Assembly: GCA_002102555.1 (NCBI GenBank)
Contig: MCFL01000125.1
Coordinates: 1-64,000 of the forward strand
DNA length: 64,000 nucleotides
Direction of reading: 5' to 3'
DNA from: Catenaria anguillulae PL171
Lineage: Eukaryota > Blastocladiomycota > Blastocladiomycetes > Blastocladiales > Catenariaceae
Shown here: piece after piece, positions 1 through 9,320 of the stretch
How positions within the stretch are numbered: the stretch's first letter is position 1
How the letters are laid out: every line of letters begins with the position of its first letter
The notes under the pieces: generated by a model
Database searches by the model: none
Told to the model about the DNA's origin: nothing
The model's input: the letters and a program-made list of their open reading frames with translations, nothing else
Made by a program: the position numbers and the translations under genes

Positions 1-1833
1 TCGTTGTTGCCCGTGGCGACCCGCATGCGACTGGCTGAGTTGGCGGCCAAGCTCGAAGATGTGCCTGAGCACAAGAAGGATTGGCATCCAAAGTCGAACG
101 ACCAAGTACTCGATCTCGTCCACCCTTCGCTGTTCCCGTCGTTTACGGCAGGACTTGCGCATTTCCGCCCGAGCAGCGGCAAACTCTGTTAAGGAATCGG
201 TGGCGAGGGCGGGGGCGCAAGGCGCGGGGGTTGTGAATCCACCCTCACAAGTGCCCAAGCCGTACGAGGAAGAGTTCATGTCGTCGCAGTTCCAATGGCT
301 GCCTGCCGAGATCCAAGTTGATGCCAAGGGCAAGTCGGCTCAGTTTGTGTCGTACATCAACAATTTGCACCCGGACGACCACCCCGAGCTGTACCAGGTG
401 CTGGGCGATGTGTTTGCGAGTATGCTGCCCATGTTTGAGCAGGCGCTTGTTCCGCATCGATTGTCCCACGGCCCCATTCGAATTTTGTACTGGTATGTGC
501 GCATCTCATTAGCTGTCGTATCCGACTACCTGCATCATTCACGTCCCCCCGACTGTTCTTGATTCAGCGCCCGACTTTTGGTACAACACTGTCCCCGTCG
601 AATCGGGCGAATCCGAGCAGGACTTTATTGGATCCGACGACGATTTCGCGGGCGTTGCGGCAGGCGATGAGCAGCAAGAAGAAGCCGAAGAAGAGGAAGA
701 AGACGTCGGCAACTGGGATGACCCGCGCAGGAAAATCAACCACAAGAACGACAACTTGCCTATGTTTACGATTGGTGGCGACGGTGACCCAGGCGCCGAT
801 TGTGACGATCCCATGGACGTGGATACAGCAAGTGAGAGCGAGGAGATCATGACGGCGGCGGAGATGCTCGAAGAAGTTGGATCCGCGACCGAATCCGAGT
901 CCGAGGATCCGTCATATGTCGGGCAAGAATTTGAGGACGAAGATCAAGAGTATCCGTACGAGAAGTACTGGAACCAATGCGCTCACTGACTTTATGGCGG
1001 CGCCAATTGGTGTGACGGGTCAGCCCGAAGGGATCACATCATTCGGCGACGATACGTACTCGCGTGTGTTCCGCCCCAAAGTGCCCCGTCGCTTTGTTCC
1101 GCCCGCGCCTGTGGACGTGCCCACCATGTCGCCACACTCGCAGCTTGCGGGCAAGCGGCTTCAAGTCATTGTCAAGCTCGCCAACATCCATCTCACGCCC
1201 GACAACCCGACCTACCCCGGTGGCTCGTGGCATGTCGAAGGCATGCTCAACGAGTCCATCATTGCGACTGGTCTCTATTACTACGCCATGGATAACATCA
1301 CCGAGTCGCGCTTGCATTTCCGTTCCTTTGTCCAACCCCCGACTGTCGACCACCAGCAGCATTATGTGTTGAGCGACATTTACGGCCTCGACACGCCCAA
1401 CATGGGATACGTTTTGTGCCAGGGCAAGGGCTACATTACCGCCCATGAGGGCCGGGCCGTTGTGTTCCCCAACATGTACCAGCACAAGGTGTTCCCATTC
1501 GAGCTCGAGGACAAGTCTCGCCCTGGGTATCGCAAGATCTTGGCCTTTTTCTTGATTGATCCCGCTCGATCCGAATCTGGTGACGTGTTGTCGTCAGCCG
1601 TGGTTCCGCCGCAGCAAGCCGATTGGTTGGCCCGTGAGTTTGTCAAGGATCCGACCAATCCGTTGGCGTCCAAGCTGCCCGTGGAGTTGGTTGAGATGAT
1701 TGGCGACAAGGTGGCTATGACGATGGAGCAGGCAAAGGAGATTCGGCTGGAGCTGATGGAGGAGCGGTCGATGAGCGCGGGTACCAGCAACGAGTTGACG
1801 TATGGTGCCGAGTACAACTTGTGTGAGCATTGA
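1..1833 (+). pseudogene. DUF4246 family protein, copy A, 5'-truncated and frame-broken
   Basis: This is a decayed relative of the intact DUF4246 gene at 31557-33858; its 5' end lies outside the window. Aligned with that copy, the frame breaks at least four times: single-base losses near 135-138 and 176-178, an extra base near 451-453 and another near 970-972. The intron is in the homologous place (donor near 487-493, acceptor AG at 566-567). The last stretch, from about 985 to the TGA at 1833, is clean and very similar to copy B, including the motifs GGSWHVEG and YQHKVFPFELEDKSRPGY. DUF4246 (PF14033) proteins are common in fungi and have no firmly assigned activity. A mostly clean sequence with a few single-base indels could be a young pseudogene or sequencing error in the assembly; I cannot tell which. 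Confidence 0.85.
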
Positions 1834-2597
1834 CGAGGAGGCCGTGATTTGGCAGTGTACTTTTTCTAGTCGCAGTATTGGCACAAACATAATCGATGCA
1901 TGGCATCATGGCAGTTTCTTCCCCACTTCCCGACCATGCAGACTACAATAAAACGAATCAGAATGCGGCGGCTCTTGTTTTGCTCGCGCCCATGGATATT
2001 GAGGACATGGCCAAGAGGATCATTGGTACGCCAACATCCCAGTTCCAGGGATGCTTGTTGTCAATAACAGCAAACTCCCGTTCATAACACTTAGGCCGTC
2101 TTACTGCGTTGTCATTTTTGTCCAAATCCCAGTTGGCATGCCAGGCCGCTTGCCGCACCAGTCTTGGTCGCAAACTTCACTTGCGCATTTCTCACGACAA
2201 AGCGCGTTGACAACGTTTTCGTTTTCGCAATGGGACTTTGCATGCCGGCCCTGACACCCATTAGCTCAGCTTTGTCCCATGAATGCGTGTCATGTATCGC
2301 CTCCCAGTGGTCTTCTTCCAATACCAAGGACTCAAAAACATGACTGTTTTGAGCAAGTATGATGACGGCAAACTGTGTGGAGACTAGATAAATACAAAAG
2401 AAAGAAGAAACTAACAACAAAAAGTGAAGGAAAATGAGCCTGAAGAGATTGAATGAATACAAAAAAGAAGTGGACGGTGAGGGACGGGGGGACAAGAAGA
2501 ATACAATTCAACAACAAGAAACCAACGAAATCCAAACGGACAAAAGACCTCTCGTGCACTCAAGAGTAAGCGCGCAACCAAAACAAAAAGGCATGAC
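1834..2597. other. Intergenic stretch, no gene seen
   Basis: This separates the end of the DUF4246 remnant from the 3' end of the bZIP gene on the other strand (tail-to-tail). The open frames inside are short and overlap one another without codon bias. The A-rich stretch at about 2390-2530 is probably the bZIP 3' untranslated region. Confidence 0.5.
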
Positions 2598-4283
2598 TCA
2601 AATCCTCGGCGGCATACCACGCGCCAACATCTGCGCTTGCGCAGGCATCTTGTGGGCCAAGTGCTGGTGCTGCTGCGCGGCGGCCTTCATCTCACTGACC
2701 ATTCTCCTGGCCTCTTCCAACTCGCGCTTGAGCGTCTCGTTTTCCGCCTCCAAATCCACAACGCGCGCCTCCAAAAAGTTCATCTTTGCCGCACGCCTGG
2801 CACGCGAGTGGCGCGCCGAAAGCGTATTCTTGATGCGCTTGGCGGCCTCTGGGTTGCTCGCATCGTCCTTGTCGGCAGCATCCTGCTCGGCGGCCACGGC
2901 ATCGCCCGAGGCCGTGTCGCCCGACGCACGCTTGCGCTTCTTTTGAATGGGCGCGTCCAGCGGAATCAAGTGCGACGGGTACTCGAGCACCTCGTCGGGA
3001 ATCTCGAGCTTGGCACGCTTGCTGCCCGTGGTGGTGCCGTCCTTGGAGCACTCGGGCTTCTTGATCACGGGTGCTGCCGTGCCAGCAGCGGGTGCCGTGG
3101 CCATGGCGGGCAGCAACGGCTTGAGACCGGCGGCAGCCGTGGTGGCCGATGCATTGGCCACCGCAGCTGCAAGCGAGTTGGGCTTGAGGGGCTTGCCTGC
3201 GGGACCAGCAGATGCAGCGGCAGCGGCAGCGGCTGCGGCCGCAGCCTCTTGCAGGCGATGCTGGTGGTACGCCGACAGCGACGCGGCGGCCGTTTGTGCA
3301 ACGGCCGGAAGCGCATTGGGCATGGCCGTGGCCGGCGCAGGAGCAGGAGCAGCAAACATGGCGGGCATGGTGGGCATGGCGGGCGTGGTGGCGACTGCCG
3401 CGGGGGCCGCAGCAGCAGACACGGGCACGAGCAGGGTCGTGGGCTGGTTGTTAGGGCCCGTCACGTTGATGACCGAATACAACTGGGGTTGCGTCTGGGG
3501 CTGGGGCTGTGCGGGGTGCGGGGCAGACAGCATGGGCACCATTGCGGGAGTCGGCTGCGAGTGCATGACGGGCACCGTGAACGAAGCCGCTGGCATTGCA
3601 GTAGCAGACGGCTGCGACAAACGGCGCGGTGCAGCTGCAGGGACGGGAGCAACAGAAACGGGCGCAGCAGACGCAGGCTTGGCCTTTGGTGAGGGCGGCT
3701 CGAGCGCAGGCAAGTCCTCTGGTGCGGGCGTGGGCATGCGTGCTTGGCGAGTTGGCGCGACAGAGTCGAAGCCAAAGAGGGCAAACAAGTCGGCTTCAAA
3801 GTCGGCGGGCAAGCCAGCAGCGGCAAGCTTGGCGGGATCCACAGAGGCAGGTGCCGACGAGGATGAGGGCGAGCCAGTGGTTGGCGAGGTGCACATGAGA
3901 TCGTCGCCCAGGAGGCTCGCGATCAGGTGGTCGGCAGCCGTGGGCATAAGCGACTGCGACTGCGACTGCGACGTGGCAGGGGCCGGCTGCAGGTTGGAGG
4001 CAGAAACGAGCGCGGGGACGGACGAGGCAGTCAGGGGAAACGAGGAGGAAGACGAGGAAGACGTAGCAAAGGACGAGGAGAAGGAAGACGACGAGACGGA
4101 AGCAGACGACGAGGACGGGAAGGACGCGAGACTCGGGTCAGCCGCGAGCAGCGAGTTGAGGTGATCGTCGAGCGAGTGCTCGCCAAAATCAAACGCCGAG
4201 GACGAGAAGGGCGCGGCGGCAGACGACATGAGGAAAGAGGACGGATCGTCGTGGAAGGCGTTGGAAGTGTTGTGGAACGACAT
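2598..4283 (-). CDS. GCN4/CPC-1-like bZIP transcription factor
   Basis: A 561-residue nuclear regulator in one exon. The first ATG is at 4283; upstream in-frame codons are not ATG. The bZIP domain is at the C-terminus (about residues 480-530): a basic region containing NTLSARHSRARR followed by a leucine-zipper heptad run starting FLEARVVDLEAENETLKREL. The order KR-x-x-NT-x-x-AR-x-SR matches the GCN4/CPC-1 type, which activates amino-acid biosynthesis genes through TGACTCA sites. Two basic-region positions differ from yeast GCN4: Ala238 is Ser and Arg241 is His here. The N-terminal 430 residues are Ala/Pro/Ser-rich with a poly-Ala run near residue 355 and acidic-hydrophobic patches such as DFEADLFALFGFD that could be activation segments. 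Four short upstream ORFs lie in the leader (annotated separately), which supports the GCN4 assignment. Orthology is inferred from the domain and leader only. Confidence 0.85.
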   Translation of the reverse strand: MSFHNTSNAFHDDPSSFLMSSAAAPFSSSAFDFGEHSLDDHLNSLLAADPSLASFPSSSSASVSSSSFSSSFATSSSSSSSFPLTASSVPALVSASNLQPAPATSQSQSQSLMPTAADHLIASLLGDDLMCTSPTTGSPSSSSAPASVDPAKLAAAGLPADFEADLFALFGFDSVAPTRQARMPTPAPEDLPALEPPSPKAKPASAAPVSVAPVPAAAPRRLSQPSATAMPAASFTVPVMHSQPTPAMVPMLSAPHPAQPQPQTQPQLYSVINVTGPNNQPTTLLVPVSAAAAPAAVATTPAMPTMPAMFAAPAPAPATAMPNALPAVAQTAAASLSAYHQHRLQEAAAAAAAAAAASAGPAGKPLKPNSLAAAVANASATTAAAGLKPLLPAMATAPAAGTAAPVIKKPECSKDGTTTGSKRAKLEIPDEVLEYPSHLIPLDAPIQKKRKRASGDTASGDAVAAEQDAADKDDASNPEAAKRIKNTLSARHSRARRAAKMNFLEARVVDLEAENETLKRELEEARRMVSEMKAAAQQHQHLAHKMPAQAQMLARGMPPRI

Positions 4284-4431
4284 TTTCTTGAGAAAAAAAT
4301 AAGAAATCAATCAATCAGGCAAGCAAAAAGGAATGAATGAAAAGACAATCAATGAAAGGAGAGATAAGATAAGGCTGATTTTTTTTGTGGGGTGAGAGAT
4401 AGATGGATAGATAGATGTGAAAAAACTTGGG

Positions 4432-4458
4432 TTAACGGGGGGATGTGGCAGGAGCCAT
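4432..4458 (-). promoter_or_regulatory. Upstream ORF 4 of the bZIP gene (8 codons)
   Basis: ATG at 4458, stop TAA at 4432-4434, peptide MAPATSPR. It is the last AUG before the main start; no other AUG occurs in the 148 nt between its stop and the bZIP ATG. By analogy with GCN4 it could be the inhibitory uORF, with reinitiation at the main start only when ternary complex is scarce. The leader extent is inferred. Confidence 0.65.
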
Positions 4459-4472
4459 TTTGACGGGGGGCG

Positions 4473-4484
4473 TTAGGTCGGCAT
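4473..4484 (-). promoter_or_regulatory. Upstream ORF 3 of the bZIP gene (3 codons)
   Basis: ATG at 4484, TAA at 4473-4475, peptide MPT. It ends 14 nt before uORF 4 begins. Its length of three sense codons is the same as most GCN4 uORFs. Confidence 0.65.
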
Positions 4485-4607
4485 TTTGAAAGGGGGGTGC
4501 GAGGAGCGAGTGCTGGGCAGCAGGGTTTCCTTTAGCGGGCGAGGGATTACCAAGGGAGGTAACGTTTAGCGCTAACGGGGTTCAGAGAGTGGACGACGGC
4601 AAAGCGT

Positions 4608-4619
4608 TTAGAAGGCCAT
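4608..4619 (-). promoter_or_regulatory. Upstream ORF 2 of the bZIP gene (3 codons)
   Basis: ATG at 4619, TAA at 4608-4610, peptide MAF. It lies 123 nt upstream of uORF 3, leaving room for scanning and reinitiation between them. Confidence 0.6.
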
Positions 4620-4750
4620 GTTGGGAGGCGGGCGGGGCAGCGTTGACGGCACGCTACGGAACGTTACAGAGGTTGATGTGGGAATGGGTGCGCTGGGCAG
4701 GTCGAGTCAGGTTGACGATCAGTATGTGACGTTGTATTGATGTCGTTTTG

Positions 4751-4762
4751 TTAAAATGTCAT
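4751..4762 (-). promoter_or_regulatory. Upstream ORF 1 of the bZIP gene (3 codons)
   Basis: ATG at 4762, TAA at 4751-4753, peptide MTF, 131 nt upstream of uORF 2. In the GCN4 model the first uORF lets 40S subunits resume scanning. Whether transcription starts upstream of 4762 is not visible in the sequence. Confidence 0.55.
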
Positions 4763-5165
4763 GGATTGGTCGGTGGGGCGAGGCGAGAGAGAGGGAAGTG
4801 GAGGAGGGAGTGGACGGGAGGGAATTGCGTTGCTTTTGACCACTTATTAGCTAAGTCAGCCACAGACTCTGTTGATTTGATTTCCAAAACGGGATGACGT
4901 GGTTTGGAGAGTGGCCAATCGGCCATTTTCAACCGCTGGATGGTCCACGTGATGCGTAGCAAATGAAATCTCGGGCCCGTGATCCAATGACTCGCTCGGG
5001 TTTAGCCGCCGATGCATGAAAGCATGGGGCCAACATTTGTTGAAGCAATCACGTCCGCTTCTCGTCCGCAGCCACACCCATCCATCGATCCACATATGAA
5101 CTCATGTATATGCGTTGGTCGTGCATACCTCTATAGCTCCGTCCATTGTCGCCACCTGCTGCATC
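4763..5165. other. Divergent intergenic region between the bZIP gene and a GNAT gene
   Basis: Probably holds promoters for both genes. It includes the TGACTC core at 4988-4993 described separately. A longer minus-strand open frame from an ATG at 4926 has no family match that I can recognise and may lie upstream of the transcript start. Confidence 0.4.
4988..4993. promoter_or_regulatory. TGACTC core, possible GCN4-type response element
   Basis: The hexamer TGACTC is the core of the site bound by GCN4/CPC-1 proteins. It lies about 700 bp upstream of the bZIP ATG and about 170 bp upstream of the GNAT start. A hexamer is expected by chance every few kb, so autoregulation is only a suggestion. 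Confidence 0.25.
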
Positions 5166-5988
5166 ATGAGCAAGCTGTTCCTCACCCACCCGCCAATGCC
5201 AACGCCGCAGACGACGCGTGCGTGCTGTTCGTTCAGGAGGCGTTACGACCGACCATCGCCACTCACAAAGTTTTGGATATGTCTTACCAGATCTTTCGTC
5301 TCATGAGGGCATCTCCTGCTTCCCACTCACGCCGCTGACATCTCCGTGTGGCCGCCTCACCCTGACTCCTCTCACCTTGGCCGACATCCCGACGCTGTAT
5401 TCCATTTCACACCCGCACGAGCACGCCAACAACAAGGAGGATCCAAACGCACATCCTTACTATGGCGGCTTCACGTACGGCCCCTTTGCGACGCTGGATG
5501 ACTATACGCACTTTATCCAAGACCGTTTCTTTGCCAAACCGGACGTGGTTGGCTTTGTGATCCATACAACCTACGAACCTGACGGGGTCACACTTACGCC
5601 CATTCCCACTCGCACTTGCACAAGCGAGTCGGACTCGGGCGGCAGAGTTATTGGCCTGATCGCCTTGCTGTCGACCGTCCCCGCACACTTGCGCACCGAG
5701 CTGGGCCATGTGTGGTATGACACGCGCTACCGCGGCACATTTGTGGGCAAGGCCGCGCCGGCGACGGTCTTGCAGTGGGCATTCGAGGAGCTCGGGTTTC
5801 GGCGCGTGGAATGGAAGTGCATGCCGAGCAATGTGGCGAGTCGGCGGGCGGCCGTCAAGCTTGGGTTTGTGTACGAGGGCACGTTCCGCAAGTTCATGGT
5901 GGGCAGGGCGCCAGACCGCAAGGCCGTGGACATGGATTACTTGGCCATGACCGATGATGATTGGCAGAGCGTCTCACGCAACTGTTAA
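5166..5988 (+). CDS. GNAT family N-acetyltransferase (RimJ/RimL-like)
   Basis: Model: join(5166..5217, 5291..5988), 249 residues; the intron of 73 nt has GTGCGT and AG ends and joins phase 1. The start ATG at 5166 was chosen because the downstream open frame has no suitable upstream ATG of its own and this exon joins it cleanly. The product has the Acetyltransf_3 fold: an opening RLTLTPLTLADIPTLY, a central beta strand GRVIGLIALLS, the acetyl-CoA loop region around YRGTFVGKAAPATVL, and the closing segment SNVASRRAAVKLGFVYEGTF typical of RimJ/RimL-like enzymes. Such enzymes transfer acetyl from acetyl-CoA to an amine; the substrate cannot be read from sequence. It is only distantly similar to the tandem GNAT genes at 55-58 kb. 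The first exon is the least certain part. Confidence 0.75.
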
Positions 5989-6166
5989 CAAGTGAGTCAC
6001 TTTCTTGTTCTTGAGGCAAGTTGATCACGTCTCTCCCTATATCTCGTCTCACACTCACACGTCAGCCCGTCTTGGTACACAAATACTCGTCGCGTATTGT
6101 ATTCATGACATAGGATCATGGTGTAAATAATTCTTTCTGCGACTCGATGCAATCTTTCTCAAAGAC

Positions 6167-8301
6167 ATGAATCTCCGCTCCCGATCCACACCCTATCCCA
6201 CCTCGGCTGCCTCTCCGGCAACGGCTCCGGCCACAGCCACGCCGACAGACACGGCCAAGATCACAAAGGCCAAGACCAAATCCACACCCAAGCGCAAGGT
6301 CAGCGACACCGACTTTGATTCCAGCAAAGAGGCTGACGGCTCACGCCGTGACGAAAACTCGGGCAGCGCAGATGCCGCTGGCACCACCGCCACTCGGTCG
6401 CAGCGTCGTCGCATTAACGTGCAAGTGGAAGTGGAAGTGGTCGTGCCAACCCCTTCAAGGTCCAAACCCAAGCAAGAGCCTCAACCGCTCTCTGTTCCCC
6501 CGCCAGTTCCGCTGGTTGCACAAGTAATCAACTCGTCGGATGCACCCGAAGCGGCCAACCCGATCCCAGATCTACCCAAACCGGTGGCAAACCCGACACC
6601 TAGAGCGACGGGCGAATGCACGACAATTGTGGCCCGCGACACAGAGTCCACACTCATCCGATCTTTTCTGACACACCACCTCGGCCCTCCTCCCTCGGGA
6701 CCAACATCCCCCGAATCGACACCAATCACCTCTTCGTCGCTCTACATTTGTGGATCGCCCGGCGTCGGCAAAACGGCCCTCGTCACGCAACTTGTCTCTG
6801 CCTATCCGCCCACACACGCAACCGTCATTCATGTCAATTGCTTTTCGTTGCGCCCGCCCGAGGCCGTGTATGCAAAGATTGTCCGGCTGCTGAGGATCGC
6901 TCTGGGCCGTCCGGACGATAAGCCGTCCAGCGCAAGAAAAAAGGAAGCACTGGGCGTCAAGCACATTGAATCCCTGATCCGCGAGCACGTCGTCGAGGAA
7001 AAGGAGGAGGCAGATGTAGAGAATGCGCTGCCAAGCACCCCAGTCAAGAAACGTGGTCGAAAGGCCAGTGTGGTCCAACAGACATTGTCCCGTAAGCAGC
7101 CGCCAGTGTACGCCATCCGGTTGTTCCATATTCCAAATGAAGCACTCACGTATTCATTTTGTCATCCTGTCGCAGCATTCTCGTTCTCGACGAGCTCGAC
7201 GCCCTGTACCCGCCATCCACCTCGACATCCGGCTCAACCGACTTCCCCGCTGTCCTCTACTCCCTCTTCTCACTAACCCACCAACTCTCGCCGCACCTGG
7301 CACTCATCGGGATTGCCAACGCCCTCGACCTGACGGCGCGCCTGCTCCCACACCTCACGGGCCCACTTGCCCCGCTCACGCTCACCTTCCACTCGTACTC
7401 GGTGCCCTCGCTCGTCCAAGTCCTGCAATCGCGCTTTGGCAAGGACAAGCTCAAACCAGCCGCCGCCATGTTCATTGCCCGCGCCGTGGCCAAGGACTCG
7501 AGCGACGTGCGCAAGGCACTCGCCATTGCCCGCGACGCGTGTGCGCGTGCACGAAGGGCAGGGAAGGTGGCCGTGGATGTCAAGGAGGTGCACGAGGCTA
7601 TCAAGGGCATGGCCGCCAAGGCAGTGTCTGTTTCCGCGAGTGGTGGCGGCGCCGCGGGTGCAGCCACTGCAAGTGTCTCGGGCGTGGTTGTGCGTGTGCG
7701 GGCAAAGCCCGCACATGCAAAACTCGCGCTTGCGGCACTCGTGTCTCTGGTTGCGCCCAAGGTCACTGCCATGGATAAGGACAAGCTGGGTGTCACGCCA
7801 TTTGCCGGCCAAGTGGATCTCGGAACGTACGTTGGCTCGTCTTGGTCGACAGATACGCCGGGGGCCATCAAGACGTCGAGCGCCGCGGCCGGCCCACCAA
7901 CGTGCATGCAGCTCTACAACACATACTGCACGCTCGTGGCCCATTTTCCTTCGGTGCCGCTCAAGCCTGTGCACGAGGCCGAGTTTGGCGACCTGGTGGC
8001 TGTACTCGAACACGATCGCCTCCTTCGGCTGATGCGTGCACCGGGGGCCGCTGCATCTGCGGCACGCCAAGCAGCGGGGTCCAGGTCCAAGCGGTCGACA
8101 GCATTGGGCAAGGACGAGGTCAAAGGCATGCGAATGGCCAAGGTGGTTTTGGAGGCAGATGTGGGTGAGGTGCGCAGGGGATTGACCACGGCGGCGGTCG
8201 GGGTGCTGGATGACGAGGTGGGTGGTGGGGAGGGAGGCGGCAGGGCCGATTTGGTGGGCGAGTATTTGAGGGAAGTGTTGGGGGTTGAAGCTGCCGAGTG
8301 A
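6167..8301 (+). CDS. CDC6: Cell division control protein 6 (AAA+ replication licensing ATPase)
   Basis: Model: join(6167..7107, 7176..8301), 688 residues. The 68-nt intron (GTACGC to CAG) was fixed by frame: it joins KQPPV to ILVLDELDAL. Walker A GSPGVGKT is at about 196-203 and Walker B ILVLDELD at about 315-322, with an Arg/Lys/Glu-rich insertion of roughly 110 residues between them. The sensor-1 segment LIGIANALDLTARLLPHL is characteristic of Cdc6 rather than Orc1, and there is no BAH domain. A C-terminal winged-helix region follows. The N-terminal 150 residues are Ser/Thr/Pro- and Lys-rich with candidate CDK sites (TPK, SPE), as expected for a cell-cycle-regulated loader of MCM helicase at origins. 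Its neighbours show no functional link. Confidence 0.85.
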
Positions 8302-9320
8302 CTAGTGCCATCGGATCGTTGATCGTTGTTGTGACTTGCCTTTGCAGTACGAATGTTGTCTCACATCGTCTTTTGCTGATCCGCTGCCGTCATTCATGGA
8401 AATCTTCGCGACTCTCACTCCCAACATTGCCTTGAGGGGATACTGCGAGTACCGGCACACACCGATAGGTATCGACACATCGATACACCCAACAACTGTG
8501 AAACTCGTCATCGTCCCCGTCCGAGTCCCTGAGCCAGGCGCCAGCACTGCGGTTGATAGATGGTGTGCTGGGTCCCTCTCTGAGCGCACTTTCCCGAATC
8601 TTTCCGATCAATCATCAAATGCTTGGCGGTCGACAGCCGCAGTCAGGCAAGTATCACGCACTGCAACCGACGGCGGTGTGACAGGGAAGTGTGGACAACA
8701 ATCATTTAACTGCCGTTTGCGTCATTGGCGGAGGGACTCGCTTGCGCCATAAATGTGCAAAGACGCACGTTCCATATTTCGTTCACTCAATGAAACAGCA
8801 CAAATATAAATGAGTCATGAGTATTCACCCCGGGATCAGTCGCTCACTGTCTCTATTTCCGGCCGCGGTTTCGGCAGGTGCGAACAAGGTTGCCCAAAGA
8901 TCTGAGACGCGTGCATTATCTTGACGCGTGCCTCCACGCGCGATCGTTCAAGGGCTTGGCCCCTCCATTTTACTTTTCGGTAAGCCGGGCGACCCCGAAA
9001 TACTCGGGCGGTATTGCGAATAAGGAAGAATAAACAGAGTCAGTCAATGGCCAAACTCGACCCGGTTTCTTCCGCCCCGTATTTTCTTCGTTTACAGATC
9101 CGTTTGGCATAAAAAGGCAGCTGCAACCCCATCCATCCGCCCTCGACATGTCACGCCCATGTATTCAAATGATTCATTATCCTAGCACAAAGAGCTTCAT
9201 CGAACTCATTCACCTATATTCTATGGACCCAACATCAACCATCTCGGATTCCCGTATCCATTCCCACACGCGACATTATCTCAAATCTGCCAAGCGAGTC
9301 GAGCGACGGTCACCATCACC
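8302..9320. other. Intergenic region upstream of transporter copy 1
   Basis: No convincing gene. A TATA-like CATAAAAAGG lies at 9108-9117. An ATG at 9148 opens an 81-codon frame that overlaps the transporter start at 9321; it could be an upstream ORF if transcription starts before it, or the real transcript may start later. A 138-codon frame at 8336-8752 has no recognisable domain. Confidence 0.4.

Noticed and set aside
2637-4164. Plus-strand open frames of 351 and 405 codons over the bZIP gene
   Set aside because: They consist of Ala/Gly/Ser/Arg-rich shadow sequence opposite the clear bZIP domain.
6572-8070. Minus-strand frames of 185-265 codons over CDC6
   Set aside because: The plus strand has Walker A, Walker B and the Cdc6 sensor motif.
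8336-8752. 138-codon plus-strand frame between CDC6 and transporter copy 1
   Set aside because: No codon bias, no domain and no conserved neighbour.
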